Origin: Salminus brasiliensis
Lineage: Eukaryota > Chordata > Actinopteri > Characiformes > Bryconidae
Length of the DNA stretch: 64,000 nucleotides
Assembly: GCF_030463535.1 (NCBI RefSeq)
Contig: NC_132878.1
Location: forward strand, 26,236,425 to 26,300,424
Direction of reading: 5' to 3'
A program made the translations under genes and the position numbers. How positions within the stretch are numbered: the stretch's first letter is position 1; each line of letters begins with the position of its first letter. The notes beneath the pieces were generated by a model. It was not told the DNA's origin. It saw only the letters and a program-made list of their open reading frames with translations, and made no database searches. Below, in pieces: positions 36,605 through 49,774 of the stretch.

Positions 36605-39600
36605 TGCTTTAAAGGGTTCTTTGAGTGATGCCATTGAAGAACCACGTTTTCCCTAAAGGCCTGTGTTTGAATTGGAGAGGTGTGAGATTGGAGAACCTTT
36701 ACCTGATGAAATTTAAAGCAATTTAAAGATTTTTCCCGCTGACATCTCTAATCCAAATCTTTCAAGGCTTTTAGACCTTTTTGTTGTACAGGTGCTGAAC
36801 TACGGTTCCCAGAGCTGATGCTGGGGTTGGTAATGGCTTATAAGCTTATGCCAAGTTCACACTACACACTTTTATGCCTTTTTAGGTGAGTTGCTAAAAG
36901 TTTTTAGAGATCACAGTTGAAAGATGCAGGTTGGGCAAATCGGCGCTGGCCTGGTCTCTATGTGTGAACTGCTAAAAGATATGATCCGAGAGCTGACATA
37001 GAGCTCGCCAAGTGATCACCAATGTCTCGCAAGCGCTTGACAAATATCCTGACCTGTCTGTGATGCTTAATCCAGTAGTGTGAAATGTTTTGTGAATGAA
37101 GGTTAGTGCAGTAAAGTGCACTATAAGATTACTGATTGCAAGACATGTTGAGTAGAGTACAACAATCTGCAGTGTGTACATGGCATTTATGGTTGGGCAC
37201 CTTGATGCTTCTGTTTCTTCCAGACTGAGAGAATGCTTACTGTACAGTAGTTTTGCTTGCTCTAAGGATATTACCTAACCATGCTAGTCTTTATGAAACC
37301 TTCTACCAACTAAATTTTGATTAACTGTGGTGGCATATGCAAGCCATAAACTTCCAGTCGTGGAGTACATGGACTGGACTTGTTCAAGGTGTTCTCAACA
37401 TAGTGCCACCTTAAGATAAGCAGGACTCCTGATGAGTCACAGCTGAGGAAGTGAGCACTTAGCACAGTCCAGTGCTCTCCCTGCACCTGAGCCGACTCGG
37501 AGTAGATCTTGCTCATTAGTTGAAGCAGGTGCGTTTGCACAGGGAAAATAAAAGTTCTCCCCGGGGTCTACAGGGCACTCTAACACACCTAGGGGACATA
37601 CTGTGCTATTTTTGGGCAGGAAAGCTACCTTTAGCTCAGCCTAAAGCAACATCACAGCCAAAATGAAAAAAATAACCATCACTGCATACTGTTACATCTG
37701 CTGCAGTTCTCTCTAGAGACTTACTGGTTTGGGAAACCCCCTTCTGATTGTGGAAGGACCGTTTGGGTAAACAAAAACAAAAACAAAAACAAAACAAAAA
37801 AACACTTTTGGGGGGATTTTGGGGGATGGGCTGTTGGAAATGTCTATTTTCTACAACCAGATAGCTAATGTTGCCACAAACTATACTTTACTCCACAGGC
37901 ATTTATCAATTGACTTGCATAAATCTTTCCAAATTTACCTCCCTTAAACCAAAGCTAGAAGATTAGGCAAGACATATATGTGGCTTCAGTTATGCATTGG
38001 AGCTACAAGACTAACTTAGGTGAGCGAATTCCCAACTGGGGCGGAGGGTGGGGGTCATTTTGCCCCTACAACATGCCTCATTTTTTTTGCTGACAGTGGT
38101 TTAAAGGACCAACAGTGCTGAAAGTAACAGGGTTGAGTTTTAATTAGCATCCATGCTAACATGAAATATTAAAGGCATTTGGTTTTAATTACATTTTACT
38201 TAATTTCTCCAGGAAATTCAACTGGTTTCTTCCAGCACTTCACAATGTAGCTATAATACACTGGTCATATCAGGTGACAAATGGTACAGTAGTGTAAAGG
38301 AAGCAAGATGGAAATTATGTGTAGTGCTTTTAATGTACAGAAGTAGCTTAAAAAAAACAAAAAACAAACAAAAACAAAACACACACACACTGGGGACTCT
38401 TTACTGACAAATGTCAAATCCATACAAACTACATTGTATGAAATGTGAAAAGTATTGGGACACATGCTCATTCATAGTTTCTTCTAAAATCAATGTTATT
38501 TATTAAAAAAAAAAAAAAATGGATTAACTGCCTCCGCTTTTCACTACAATGTACAACTTAACACAACAAGTAAGATACTGAATACTAGATTTAGACTGAA
38601 ATGTCCCTTTAAGGTGGCACTGAATTTAGGGATGCATTAGAATACCTTACAATAGCCGGAATACCTTAATATTAGCCAGAATGTTATTCAGTGAAATCAT
38701 GTTATCATTCTAGGGCTGGGAGATATGGACAATCTGATGAAAAATCTGACCCCTTATTATTAATCATTATGTACAAATATTATCTGCATTTTTAATGCTT
38801 AAGACCCATAACAAGCCAGTAAAAAGATGCTAACTGCGAATGCATTCATGTGCTAAAACTGTTAGCCTCATTGTTCAGGACATACAGGCCACTAACAAAA
38901 ATGCGTTTTAATCAGTCTTGGGAAGTCTTTTAGGGGCATATTTACTGTACCCAAACACACCAAACTGTTATCAAGATTCTATAATTAGCTTTACTGTTCT
39001 ATAGCCAAGGCCTGTCACCTACACTTCTCCATTCTCATCTAATCTCAATAGACTGAGTGCACATCTAGGTTAGTAATGAAAGAACCCCACAGGCTGAATT
39101 GGAACAAGCTCCCTGTTTATCATACAGTGTATGATGTGGCGTAGAAGCACACAGTCCATGCTTATGCTTACGTGCTGAATAGATTCAGCCAAAATCCATC
39201 ACAGCATTGAGAGGGCTTCGAGAATTAGCTGATGAAGCTGAATCGGCCGGGATGCTATTAAAGCAGGCTGTGCTGTGGTTCTCGTCTGGAGTTTGACGGA
39301 AATCCACAGTGATATAAATGAAATCAGCACATCCTCGTGGAGTCTGAAAGCACATTTGAGTGAGTAACAGGTCAGAGATCTCACAGTCTCCAGAGTGTCC
39401 GGTTTAGTGCAGTATGTGGTGTGCCAGAGTGGTAAAGGAGGCCACTGGGCCAGGCAGTGCATGCATGTGTGTGCGTGTGTGTGTATATACAAGCTGGCAG
39501 TGGGTAGATTTTACAGGAGCAACCACGGTCCCCATGGGTAAAGAGAGCATTAGCGCTGAAGCAGACGCATCATTAGGCTTCACGTTAGTAACAACACTAA

Positions 39601-40820
39601 CTTATTTTTCATTAACGCAGTTAGTGTACACACCAATTCAAGGCTTCACTTATTAGTGACTTTAGCTTCAGAGGTCCACTGCAAAAGAAGCAAGTTTAGA
39701 TTTTGGTTGATTGACTACCAAGGAGGTAATGGTCAGTTTTTGACCACACACCTTTGTTAAAACACTTGTTTTGAATAAGGGAGTGTGTTAACACCAACCT
39801 CCACTTGCTAACATTTCTGGGGGAGGAAGAAAAAAAGATCTTTATCTAGTATTTATCTAAATGAAAAGTTCCAGCTGTTCCAGTTGATCTAAACACTCAA
39901 ATTAGATGCAACTAGTTAAGGGTGTAAACACATGTGCTCAACATATAGAAAATGTTAAAAGGAGAAATTCTGGGAAACCACTTTCCTGCGATACATTACA
40001 CAGATATACAGAAGTCATGACTACCGGCGGAGAGTTCTTTTTTTTAAAAAATACTCCGGCTGAGTAGTTTAACTGAGCTGAACTAACTAAACTGACTGAA
40101 CTAAAGCAACTTCATCTCTCCTCATACCTCCACCCAATACAAACACACTCTGCACTTACTTGGAGCTAACTGGAACTGGGATCAACTGCTCAGACACTGA
40201 TCACACTGCACCCACCGGAGACCCTCCCAACTATATGTAAGTAGTAAAGAAAACATTTCAGATTATATATTAAAACCTGTATTTTAACTAGTGCAAAAAT
40301 GATCTACATTGTGTATAGTGTATGTATAGTATAGGTTAATGTGTATATGTTCTTTATTTCTAATTCTACATATACTTGTGTTTCTACTACTGTGAGGGAC
40401 TATGCATCCAAGTTTTTCCACTCACCTTTACAGCCGTGTAAATGTGATGTGACAAACCTGATTTGATTGTATTTAAAATGAGCAGCTAAATGTAGGCTTC
40501 ACACACAAATGACTCAAACACTCCACTGCTCAGAAGTGAATGAGAAACAAAGCTAACATCAGGGTGTGTGTGTGCGCACACTGCTTCTGTAACAAATCTG
40601 TCCTAAAACAGTCTCCCAAACCCAACCATCCTCACCAACACCCATACTCGCCTTACAGATATACCAACTCCAGTTAAACTGAGAACATAAAATGCACAAT
40701 TAAAATGCTCCAACATTTAAGAGTGTACAAGTGGAGCTAGAAAAGACTCAAATATTGTTCAAATACATGAAATGCATAAATAAGAAATATCACAATATCT
40801 CTGAACATGTTTAAAAATAA
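36605..40820. other. Intergenic between glra4 and aifm1
   Basis: An A-rich (CAAAA)n patch at 37768-37803, a MITE end at 38440-38490 (TATTGGGACACATGCTCATT) and a short TG run at 39468. The 39180-39470 stretch is low in repeats and could be conserved non-coding DNA, but nothing in the sequence proves a function. Confidence 0.5.
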
Positions 40821-40826
40821 TTTATT
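40821..40826 (-). terminator. Possible aifm1 poly(A) signal
   Basis: The minus strand reads AATAAA about 495 nt after the aifm1 stop; it is the first canonical hexamer I found downstream. Confidence 0.45.
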
Positions 40827-41320
40827 TCAATCAATTTATCAGCTATTTTGATCTTGCAAACAGAAGGACAAACTGGGCTCAGGTGGGACAAGGAACAAAT
40901 CTGTGCAGCCTTTTCTTTTATCCTTTCTAAAGTCCAAATCAGAACTGCAGCAACTGCCATAATATCTCAGAAGTACAACAACTGAAGCTTTTAAATAACA
41001 CCACATTCAGACACGGAACATCTTAGTGTGCTGTTAAACTCCAAGCCAGTTCTGTAGTGGGTATGACTGATCTGAACAGGTCCTGGTCCTGATTAGGGCT
41101 GTAATATTCGTTTACTGACCTCGATAGAAAACACATATAGAATGTTTCTCCCTTCCTCAGCAGACAGTGAACAGTACTAAATAGACAAGTCCATGAGCAC
41201 ATTGTGGCTGCAGTGCCACCATCAGGCCTGGAGGCAGAACTGCAGCTCACAGAGAGTTCAAGGCCAAAGTTGAGATGGCAGGTTGGAACCATCCAGAGCT
41301 TTTGTGGGTTTCTGGCCATT

Positions 41321-41392
41321 TTAGTCTTCATGAATGTTGAACAGCTTTGCCACCTCATTCAGATCAGCATGCTCCTCTCCATCTTTAATGAT
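41321..41392 (-). CDS. aifm1: aifm1 exon 19: C-terminus and stop
   Basis: 72 nt encode [20 protein letters not shown] HED and TAA (complement of 41321-41323), matching the human C-terminus [20 protein letters not shown]. The acceptor is ccccctag. Confidence 0.96.
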   Translation of the reverse strand: [23 protein letters not shown]

Positions 41393-41570
41393 CTAGGGGG
41401 AAAAAAACAAAACATGCTCTAACAAGAAAATAAAGCTAAGATGTTTGTAGTAAGAGCCATCAGAAAGAGACATAAGAGGATTTTAGGTTGATTTAGTGAT
41501 GTAGGTTGGCGTTTTAGGCTGATTTAGTGGTGAATTCTAAGTTTTAGGTTGATAGTGTATGTATGTGTAC

Positions 41571-41761
41571 CTTCCTGGCAATGGGCATTCTGTTGAAAAC
41601 ATTCCACAGCACAATGCCCACCACCACTTTATCCCTCAGGTAGAAAATCACTCCTTTTCCATAATCTTCTTTCTGCTGTGTGGAGGGGGGAGGAGCCGTA
41701 GTTTCCACAGCAACAGACCCAGCAACCGCCTCTGTCTCACTCTCTGACCGGATACCCGTAC
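41571..41761 (-). CDS. aifm1: aifm1 exon 18: C-loop and C-terminal domain
   Basis: This 191-nt exon encodes the acidic and Pro-rich regulatory C-loop ([30 protein letters not shown]), then [20 protein letters not shown] and [13 protein letters not shown]. The donor is gtacac, phase 0. The upstream intron holds a Tc1 element. Confidence 0.96.
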
Positions 41762-41856
41762 CTTAGCACAAACACAAATGTTTTACATACGTAATTTCAT
41801 AGCAAATGCGAATAGTTTACTTCCTTGGCATGACCCAAGTACTCTGTGGTTTGCAT

Positions 41857-42993
41857 ATACAGTGCTGTGAAAGACGTCCATCTTTGCATGTGTTACATTA
41901 AATGCTACATCCAAACAATTAACAACACAAACAACTTACACACAGTGTAATTACAAATAAAGACTGATTCAAAACTGATTCACCTTTGGGGGGGGGAAAC
42001 CCTGCCTCCTCAACCAATAAATCAACCAGTTAACCAAATTCAATTGACAATTACAAGCACAAGATGCAGAGTTCTAAAAGAGATTGATATACAGAAAACA
42101 ACCAGTCTGGAAACGGTTACAAAGGCTCTGGTACTCCAGCAAACCCCAGTAAGAACCATTACTCACAAATGGAATAAATGTGGAACAGTGGTGAGCCTTC
42201 CTAAGAGTAGCAGGCCTACCAGAATTTCACTGAGAGCACATCAAGGTTTCCAGTATGTCATAAAAGAACCCACACAAAGTGCAGGCCTTACTTGCTTCAG
42301 TTAAGATTAATGTACATGATTCCACAAAATTAATAAAAAGTCACTGGGCAAAAAGAACACACAGGCTTGTCTCACATTTGCCAAACAATATGTAGAGGAC
42401 CCTCCACAAGATTTCTGGGATAATATTCTGTGGACTAATAAATGAAAGGTTGAACTATTTGGAAGACATGGGTCCAGTTACATCTCCCATAAAGCTAATA
42501 GTGCAATTTACCATAAGAACATCATAGAAACAGTCAAACATGGTGGTGGTGGTGGTGGTGTGATGTCTGAGGCTGCTTTGCTTTTGCAGGACTTGGATGA
42601 CTTGTCATAATTGATGGAACCAAAATCTGCTCTCCATCAGAAAATCTTGAAGAAGAATATCCACCTGTCAGTTTGTGACCAACTCACGTGCAGTTGCTTT
42701 ATGCAGAAGCACACAAGCAAGTCTACCTCTGATCAGCTCAAATGAAATAAAATACAGGTTTGGCCAAGTTCAAGTTCTGACTCAAGACCTTAAACAGGCA
42801 GTGACTGTTTCTCCATGGGTGACAGGTTTTTAACAAATCTTGATCAATAAATGGAATGCTCAAGATCATTTTACTCAAGTTGGTTGTTTCTTTATATTAA
42901 AAGTTGCTGGATGATCTAAACATTTAAATGCAACACATATGCAAAAACACAGGAAATTGTGAAAGGTGCAAATACTATTTCACAGCACCGTAT
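41857..42993 (+). mobile_element. Tc1-like transposon with both terminal repeats
   Basis: The left end TATACAGTGCTGTGAAAGAC and right end CTATTTCACAGCACCGTA are inverted termini. Inside are VTKALVLQQTPVRTITHKWN-like helix-turn-helix codons (42105-42175), AAACATGGTGGTGGTGGTGG (the VKHGGGG block, 42535) and later transposase-like segments, all broken by stops. It lies in aifm1 intron 17 and opposes the gene. Confidence 0.8.
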
Positions 42994-43039
42994 GTCTGGA
43001 GACGAATAAGCGCACATCTCCATTTATGGGTGTGTATAC

Positions 43040-43164
43040 CTGATTGCTCGGTCGCTGCCTTGGGTGTGTCCTTGGCAGTAGCTTTGGCGAACACTCCTAC
43101 AGTAGGGAGACTACTGTCCACTATACCAATGGCCTCATATCCCACATCGGGGCCTAGGTCACTC
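43040..43164 (-). CDS. aifm1: aifm1 exon 17: FAD/C-terminal domain
   Basis: This 125-nt exon encodes [20 protein letters not shown] and [21 protein letters not shown]. The acceptor acag directly follows a (GT)n run of about 33 nt in transcript sense, so it lacks a normal pyrimidine tract. The donor is gtatac, phase 1. Confidence 0.96.
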
Positions 43165-43166
43165 CT

Positions 43167-43168
<2 letters not shown>

Positions 43169-43201
<33 letters not shown>
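43169..43201. repeat. (CA)n microsatellite at aifm1 exon 17 acceptor
   Basis: Pure CA, ending 4-5 nt from the exon; (GT)n in transcript sense. Confidence 0.95.
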
Positions 43202-43203
<2 letters not shown>

Positions 43204-43520
43204 TGTACATTTGAAACTATATTTACGATCAGCCATATTTATCATATTTCTGTAGTTTACCCCCGGGCCAACAGCAACCAGCCACTAAAAACATTCACCA
43301 TTCCACGAAGCAGGAACAGTGCAATTGCATGGGACTTTGCCGCTTGACAAAACAGTCCAAATATGGACACGACAAAGAGCCTAGGGCTTGCTTATGGGGG
43401 GGTGTGTGTGTGAACACGTGCATGCTTAACGCTAGCCTGCCATCACGCACACTAGCATCTACATCACACAAATCCCTCAAACAGCCCAAATATTTAGCCA
43501 CAATCACGTCTGTGTGCCTA

Positions 43521-44692
<1,172 letters not shown>

Positions 44693-44833
44693 CACCCAGA
44701 TGTTGGAGCGCGCCTGCAGCTCGGCGTTGACTCGAAATCCACCAAAGTCAGAGTCGACTTCAAGCCCAGCCGATTTAGCCAGCTCAACACTGGGTTCCAG
44801 ACCTACTGCCGCCACGACATGGTCCGTTTTCAC
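44693..44833 (-). CDS. aifm1: aifm1 exon 15: return to FAD domain
   Basis: This 141-nt exon encodes [40 protein letters not shown] and ARSNIWV, with the conserved VAAVGLEP motif. The donor is gtgagt, phase 0 on both sides. Confidence 0.97.
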
Positions 44834-45711
44834 CTACAGCAGACACACAGGGACAAACAGCAGTTAACACACTGTTGACAGCTATACAGACTCTGCATAG
44901 CAAAGAACCACCCTTTTATCTATGTATCACCCACCTATATGCAAATTTAAACAACACAGAACTAATGTTTGATTAAATGCTTTGTTTGATGAAATGCCTT
45001 AAATAAAATGGCTGCCATACACCGAGGTGAAAAAAAAAAAAAACTAAATATAAAAAATATATTCAAAATATTACAAATTTAAAAGTTGTCTATTAATATT
45101 TTCCAGAGCTGTGCATATTATATCTCCATATCTGTAGTCAAATGGTGGTGTCAATCTGTTTTGGGGCATGTTCAGTTTGGTCTAACAACAGGTTGAAGTT
45201 GTGTAGTGGATGAGCTCTGGGACATTTTTGACTCAGTCAGGATATGAGACATAACCAGTCATTTTATAACTTAAAGGCTTAATATAACTGGCAATTAGAG
45301 CCATCAGTCTGGCTTGTATTATGCTGAGTAATAGGGGGGAGAGAGAGAGGTCCACCCTAACAACCCAGAGTAAAGCCAATTGTGCTTTTTATGGGACCCC
45401 AGTTTACATGTATCTTTGGCAATCTGGGCAACTGATCAGGCGATCTCTTAATGATAAGGTAAACACTGACAAGATAGAAAAAAAAATGTTGCCCTGAAGT
45501 GCATTATAGGCTCTGCCATTATAGGCAGACTGACCTTCAGAAAAGAGCACTTTAAATCATCTCAGTGTCAGCTGCTTGTACCGCAACACAGTGTTTTTTC
45601 ATAAATGACAAGATAGACAAAACAAGTAATGAAGTTCAGACATCTATATATAAGATTAACCACGGCCATCCCTGATGTTTGAGCCCCACCCTGTCATGTC
45701 CGTAGACTCAC
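44834..45711 (-). other. aifm1 intron 14
   Basis: About 0.9 kb, A/T-rich. A SINE-body-like piece (AGTAAAGCCAATTGTGCTTT near 45370) is the only repeat noticed. Confidence 0.6.
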
Positions 45712-45800
45712 CACTCGGCCATCCTTCAGCTTAATCTCCACTTTGTCATCCTTGTAGCTGACGTTCTTCACCACAGCCTCAGTCAGCACCTTCACACCCT
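45712..45800 (-). CDS. aifm1: aifm1 exon 14: NAD domain
   Basis: This 89-nt exon encodes EGVKVLTEAVVKNVSYKDDK and VEIKLKDGRV. The acceptor is cccgacag and the donor gtgagt, phase 0. Confidence 0.96.
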
Positions 45801-46242
45801 CTGTCGGGGGCAAGAAAGTCAGTTCAGGACAGACTGGTTTCACTGGTACCAAGTGTTGAAGCAACTAAAACACAACTTAAAAAAAACATTAAACTAAACC
45901 ATAAACTGTGCACCGATGTAATTCACAATTTTTATAATAGTTATTACAATTATATCAGTATCAGCAGATACAAAAATTACATAAAAAAACACAAAACACT
46001 GGACAGATGTTAAGATGTAACGAATATTACAAGCCGTTATTTTAAGTGTTTATTGAACTTTATAAGAGCAGAATGATTAGATGACGCTGCCAAATAAAAG
46101 GCAGATCTGTTCACTGCAGATCTGTTTACTGCATCTGTAACTGAAATTGATGTTCTATTTTTCTGTAATGCTGAGCAAAGTGGATTTTATTAAATAATTT
46201 TATATGGGCTTACATTCCCACATCCCTAATTATATTTGTCAC

Positions 46243-46350
46243 CTTTCTTGACTTTCTCTGTCGTCCAGTTGCTCAGGTATTCAGGTAGAACTTTCCCCAT
46301 GTTCCCTTTCTCTGGAAACATCTGGACCACCTCCAGGCCCAGGTCAGCAG
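46243..46350 (-). CDS. aifm1: aifm1 exon 13: NAD domain
   Basis: This 108-nt exon encodes [20 protein letters not shown] and [15 protein letters not shown]. Both borders are canonical (ctctgcag, gtgaca). Symmetric phase 1-1. Confidence 0.97.
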
Positions 46351-46741
46351 CTGCAGAGGAAAACAGCAAGAAGAGTTCCAGCTGCTACAGAGGTCTTAGA
46401 AGTCTTTATGCTGAAATCTCAAAATTTCAGAAACCTTGAAATTAATTTCTCAATCTCCAATTAATTACTGTCTTTCCCCTCCCAATAATGAACCACCCAT
46501 TTGCACCAACTAAAAAGATGCAAACACTGATAGCTGGGGGAACAAATATAAATAAATAAAACACCCCTCTAAACAAGCATGTTTGCCTCCCTCCTCATTA
46601 TGAGGGACACCCACAGTGACTAATCTGCTTCTTGTCATTTATATATTTATTTATTTATGTATGTATAAAGGTGGTGATCCGAGTGCATTGACCCGATTCC
46701 GGCTGTTTGACTGACAGCTGAGTGATGGTGTTTGGACTCAC

Positions 46742-46850
46742 ATCTTCTGCCCAAGGCGCAGGCCAGCTCACTGCCCAGAAAGCCTCCTCCGATGATGGTG
46801 ATGGACTTTAGTTCGCGTGACACTTTCTCCAGCGCTTTGAAATCCTCAAT
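46742..46850 (-). CDS. aifm1: aifm1 exon 12: NAD-binding Rossmann motif
   Basis: This 109-nt exon encodes [20 protein letters not shown] and [16 protein letters not shown]. It holds the GGGFLGSE dinucleotide loop, with Phe and Glu equal to human F310 and E314. The acceptor is ttctgcag and the donor gtgagt, phase 1. Confidence 0.97.
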
Positions 46851-47424
46851 CTGCAGAAAACAACAGGAAAGAAATGAGGGCTGGAAAGAACAAAGGTTGG
46901 AACTTGAAAAGCATTCAAATGAAATAATTTAAGGAGATGCTTTAATGCTCGAGTGTCTTGTGGAAAGGAAGGAGGGGGAAATAAATAAATAAATAAATAA
47001 AATCAGACTGCTGTCAGAGCTCATAAGGTTGCATGCAGTTTGCACAGGAGATGGGAGTGACAGTGCCTTCTAGTGGCTACATAACACACATACACAGAAA
47101 GAGCCCTTCACACAGTTTCCTAAAACCAAATGCTTCGTTTTACTAGCTGCAGCACCTTTCTGTGGTACTATACCCGTACAGACTAGCACAATCAAAACTG
47201 AGGGGAGTAGATTAATGCACACGTTAAAGAAAACCAAATCACAGCGCATTCTCTGGATGTCCCTAGTGACTCAGCATTGGGGGCTGATCCAGACATTTTT
47301 AATGAATCGGGTACTGGTTTTTAAGGAGGAGGCTAATGCAATGTAATTTTTCTCTAAATTGTATGTGATGCATCTGCACAAAATAGTCCAAGTTGTTGAA
47401 GTGAAGTTGAAATGAGAAAAATAT

Positions 47425-48640
47425 ATATAAAAAAATGTGTGGAAATGTGCATATGTATTCACCCCCTTTGCTATGAAGTAAAAAGTTCTGGTGTAACCCA
47501 CTACCTTTAGAAGTCCACCTGTGTGCAATCTAAGTGTCACATGATCTGTCAGTATACACACCTTTTCTGAAAGGGCCTAGAGGCTGCAACACCATTAAGC
47601 AAGAGGCACCACTAACCAAACAACACCATGAAGACCAAAGAGTTCTCCAAACAAGTCAGGGACAAAGTTGTAGAGAATTACAAGTGGTTGTCTTATAATT
47701 CTATTTATTTATTTATTTATTTTTAAATCTCAAAATCTCTGATGATCCCCCGGATCAACTCAATCATCAAATAGAAAGAATATGGTACCACAACCAACCT
47801 GTCAAGAGAGGGCCAGTCACTAAAACCCTCAGACCAGGCAAGGAGGACATTAATCAGAGAGGCAGTACAGAGGTAAAGCACCAAAGGTAACCCTGAAGGA
47901 GCTGCAGAGTACCCAAGCAGAGACTGGAGTATCTGTCCATACGACCACAATAAGCTGTACAATCCACTGAGCTGGGCTTTATGGAAAAGTGGCCAGAAAA
48001 AAGCCTTTCCATACAGACAAAAAGAGGTAGCCTCATTTTGAGAAAAGGCATGTGGAAGACTCCCCAAATGTATGGAGGAAGGTGCCATGTCTGGCGCAAA
48101 ACAAACACCTCATCACCCCAAGAACACCATGCTTTTAAGCAGCAGGGACTGGGAAACTGGTCCGAGTCGAGGGGAAGATGGATGGTGCTGAATATAGAGA
48201 TATTCTTGTTTCAGTCTGTCAGTGACTTGGGATAATGATGGAGGTTCACCTTCCAACAGGACAATGACCAAAAGCATACTGCTAAAGTAGCACTTGAGTG
48301 GTTTAAGTGGTAACATGTAAATGTATGGGAATGGCCAAAAGTCAAAGAGTCAAAGCCCAGACCTTAATCCCATTGAGAATCTGTGGTCAGACTTGAAAAT
48401 TGCTGTTCACCAACAAAAAAACATCTAACTTGAAGGAGCTAGAGCAGTTTTGCTTTGAGGAATGGGCAAAAATTCCCAGTGGTAAGATGTGGCAAGCTCA
48501 TAGACACTTATCCAAGACACTTATCCAATGCTGCTAGATATTTTTTTTGTTAATAAATGTAGTTTTGCTAGTGCATTTTATTTTTCACTTGTTTGCAAAC
48601 CTCAAAGAAAGTATAATGATAAAATGTCATGTATTGTAAA
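47425..48640 (+). mobile_element. Decayed Tc1-like transposon
   Basis: Landmarks in order: GTATTCACCCCCTTTGCTAT (left end region), CAGGGACAAAGTTGTAGAGA, AGCAGCAGGGACTGGGAAAC, CAGGACAATGACCAAAAGCA (QDNDPKHTA, catalytic Asp block), AATCCCATTGAGAATCTGTG (NPIENLW block). Stops and frameshifts throughout. In aifm1 intron 11, opposing the gene. Confidence 0.8.
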
Positions 48641-48644
48641 AGAT

Positions 48645-48745
48645 TTTACATTTACGGCATTTAGTTGACGCTCTTATCCAGAGCGACTTACAAGGTTACT
48701 GGTTACTGGTTACAAGGGAGGGCCAATGTAGTAAAGGTGCAAAAG
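48645..48745 (+). mobile_element. Fish dispersed repeat 'gacgctcttatccagagcgac'
   Basis: TTTACATTTACGGCATTTAG and GACGCTCTTATCCAGAGCGA form a segment found in very many teleost sequences. Short fragment; no ends defined. Confidence 0.6.
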
Positions 48746-49002
48746 GTGCACATATTTGTCACTGTGCAGTGTACACTGCACAGCGAAATGTGTCCTCCGC
48801 ATTTAACCCATCTGTGGTAGTGAACACACACACTAGTGAACTAGGGCCAATGAGTACACACACACCCAGAGCGGTGGGCAGCCAACTCCAGCGCCCAGGG
48901 AGCAGAGAGGGTAAAGGGCCTTGCTCAAGAGCCCAACAGTGTGAATCAAACCCACAACCTTGTTATTGACAGCCCGGTGCTCTAACCGCTGAGCCACCAC
49001 TG
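48745..49002 (-). mobile_element. tRNA-derived SINE
   Basis: On the minus strand, GTGGCTCAGCGGTTAGAGCA (A box) is followed by GGTTGTGGGTTTGATTCACA (B box), then a SINE body (GAGCAAGGCCCTTTACCCTC) and a tail (GGTTAAATGCGGAGGACACA). A complete RNA polymerase III head is present. In aifm1 intron 11. Confidence 0.85.
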
Positions 49003-49140
49003 CCCCTGTTAGGAGTCTTGCCCAAGGACTTTTATTGGTGTAGCGCAGCATAGCCACCCAGACCTGGAATCGAACCCCAGTCTCCCACATGGTGTGGCAG
49101 CTCAGTGGCAGGTACTGATGTTATCTGTTGCGCCACACCA
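49003..49140 (-). mobile_element. Second tRNA-derived SINE, different family
   Basis: On the minus strand GGTGTGGCGCAACAGATAAC (A-box side) leads to ACTGGGGTTCGATTCCAGGT (near-perfect B box) and ACACCAATAAAAGTCCTTGG. It abuts the previous SINE with almost no gap. Confidence 0.8.
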
Positions 49141-49272
49141 ACCACAGATTTTCTTCTCACCCCTAATTTAAAACACTTCAAACATTACAAATTATTCAGT
49201 CATCCTGTAGATACCATTCCTGCCACCACACAGTCCATAAAATGTACGTGTATGCATGTGTGTATTAAGTAC

Positions 49273-49349
49273 CTTTCTAAAGAGTGTTGTCCTCTTCATA
49301 ACCTCATCACCAGCTCTCTCAATTACCTGCAGATTCCTGGGAATTCCAC
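49273..49349 (-). CDS. aifm1: aifm1 exon 11: start of NAD-binding domain
   Basis: This 77-nt exon encodes [20 protein letters not shown] and TLFRK. The acceptor (cactttag) is preceded by TG repeats. The donor is gtactt, phase 0. The following 2.4-kb intron contains a Tc1 remnant and two SINEs. Confidence 0.96.
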
Positions 49350-49445
49350 CTAAAGTGCACACACAGACACACACAGTGTGGTTAACATCTAGGATATCTA
49401 GGAATTCAGGGTTCATCACAGTGTTTAAGAAATGTTTCTTTTTAC

Positions 49446-49530
49446 CTGTGGCAATGAGGCACTTTTCATAGGAGATCTCTAAACCGTCACTCAATTTAAC
49501 CTTATTCCCCCGGACATCCATATGCACCAC
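49446..49530 (-). CDS. aifm1: aifm1 exon 10: FAD domain, ATG motif
   Basis: This 85-nt exon encodes [20 protein letters not shown] and YEKCLIATG, with the LIATG motif that closes the first FAD segment in this oxidoreductase superfamily. The donor is gtaaaa, phase 1. Confidence 0.97.
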
Positions 49531-49683
49531 CTAGAGAACACACACACACAGATCTACACATTCCCACATGCTGCTTTTTTGCTGAATCTAACACATTCGA
49601 AGACTTTTGCCAGAAGTGTCAGATCCTGGCCTGAGGGCACAGAAGCTGTAAACTAAGAAAGTGCTGAGGTCAGCCATTTTCAC

Positions 49684-49774
49684 CTTCTTGCCGGTCAGCA
49701 CAGCCACGCCTCCATTCTCCACCGACTCCAGCTCAGTGGGGCTCACATAGAACGTGGGAGGTTGGAAATAAATA
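49684..49774 (-). CDS. aifm1: aifm1 exon 9: FAD domain
   Basis: This 91-nt exon encodes [20 protein letters not shown] and [10 protein letters not shown]. The acceptor is tttgacag and the donor gtgaaa, phase 0. Confidence 0.97.

Noticed and set aside
48833-49140. True tRNA genes
   Set aside because: A and B boxes are present, but the heads continue into SINE bodies and do not fold as full tRNAs by eye.
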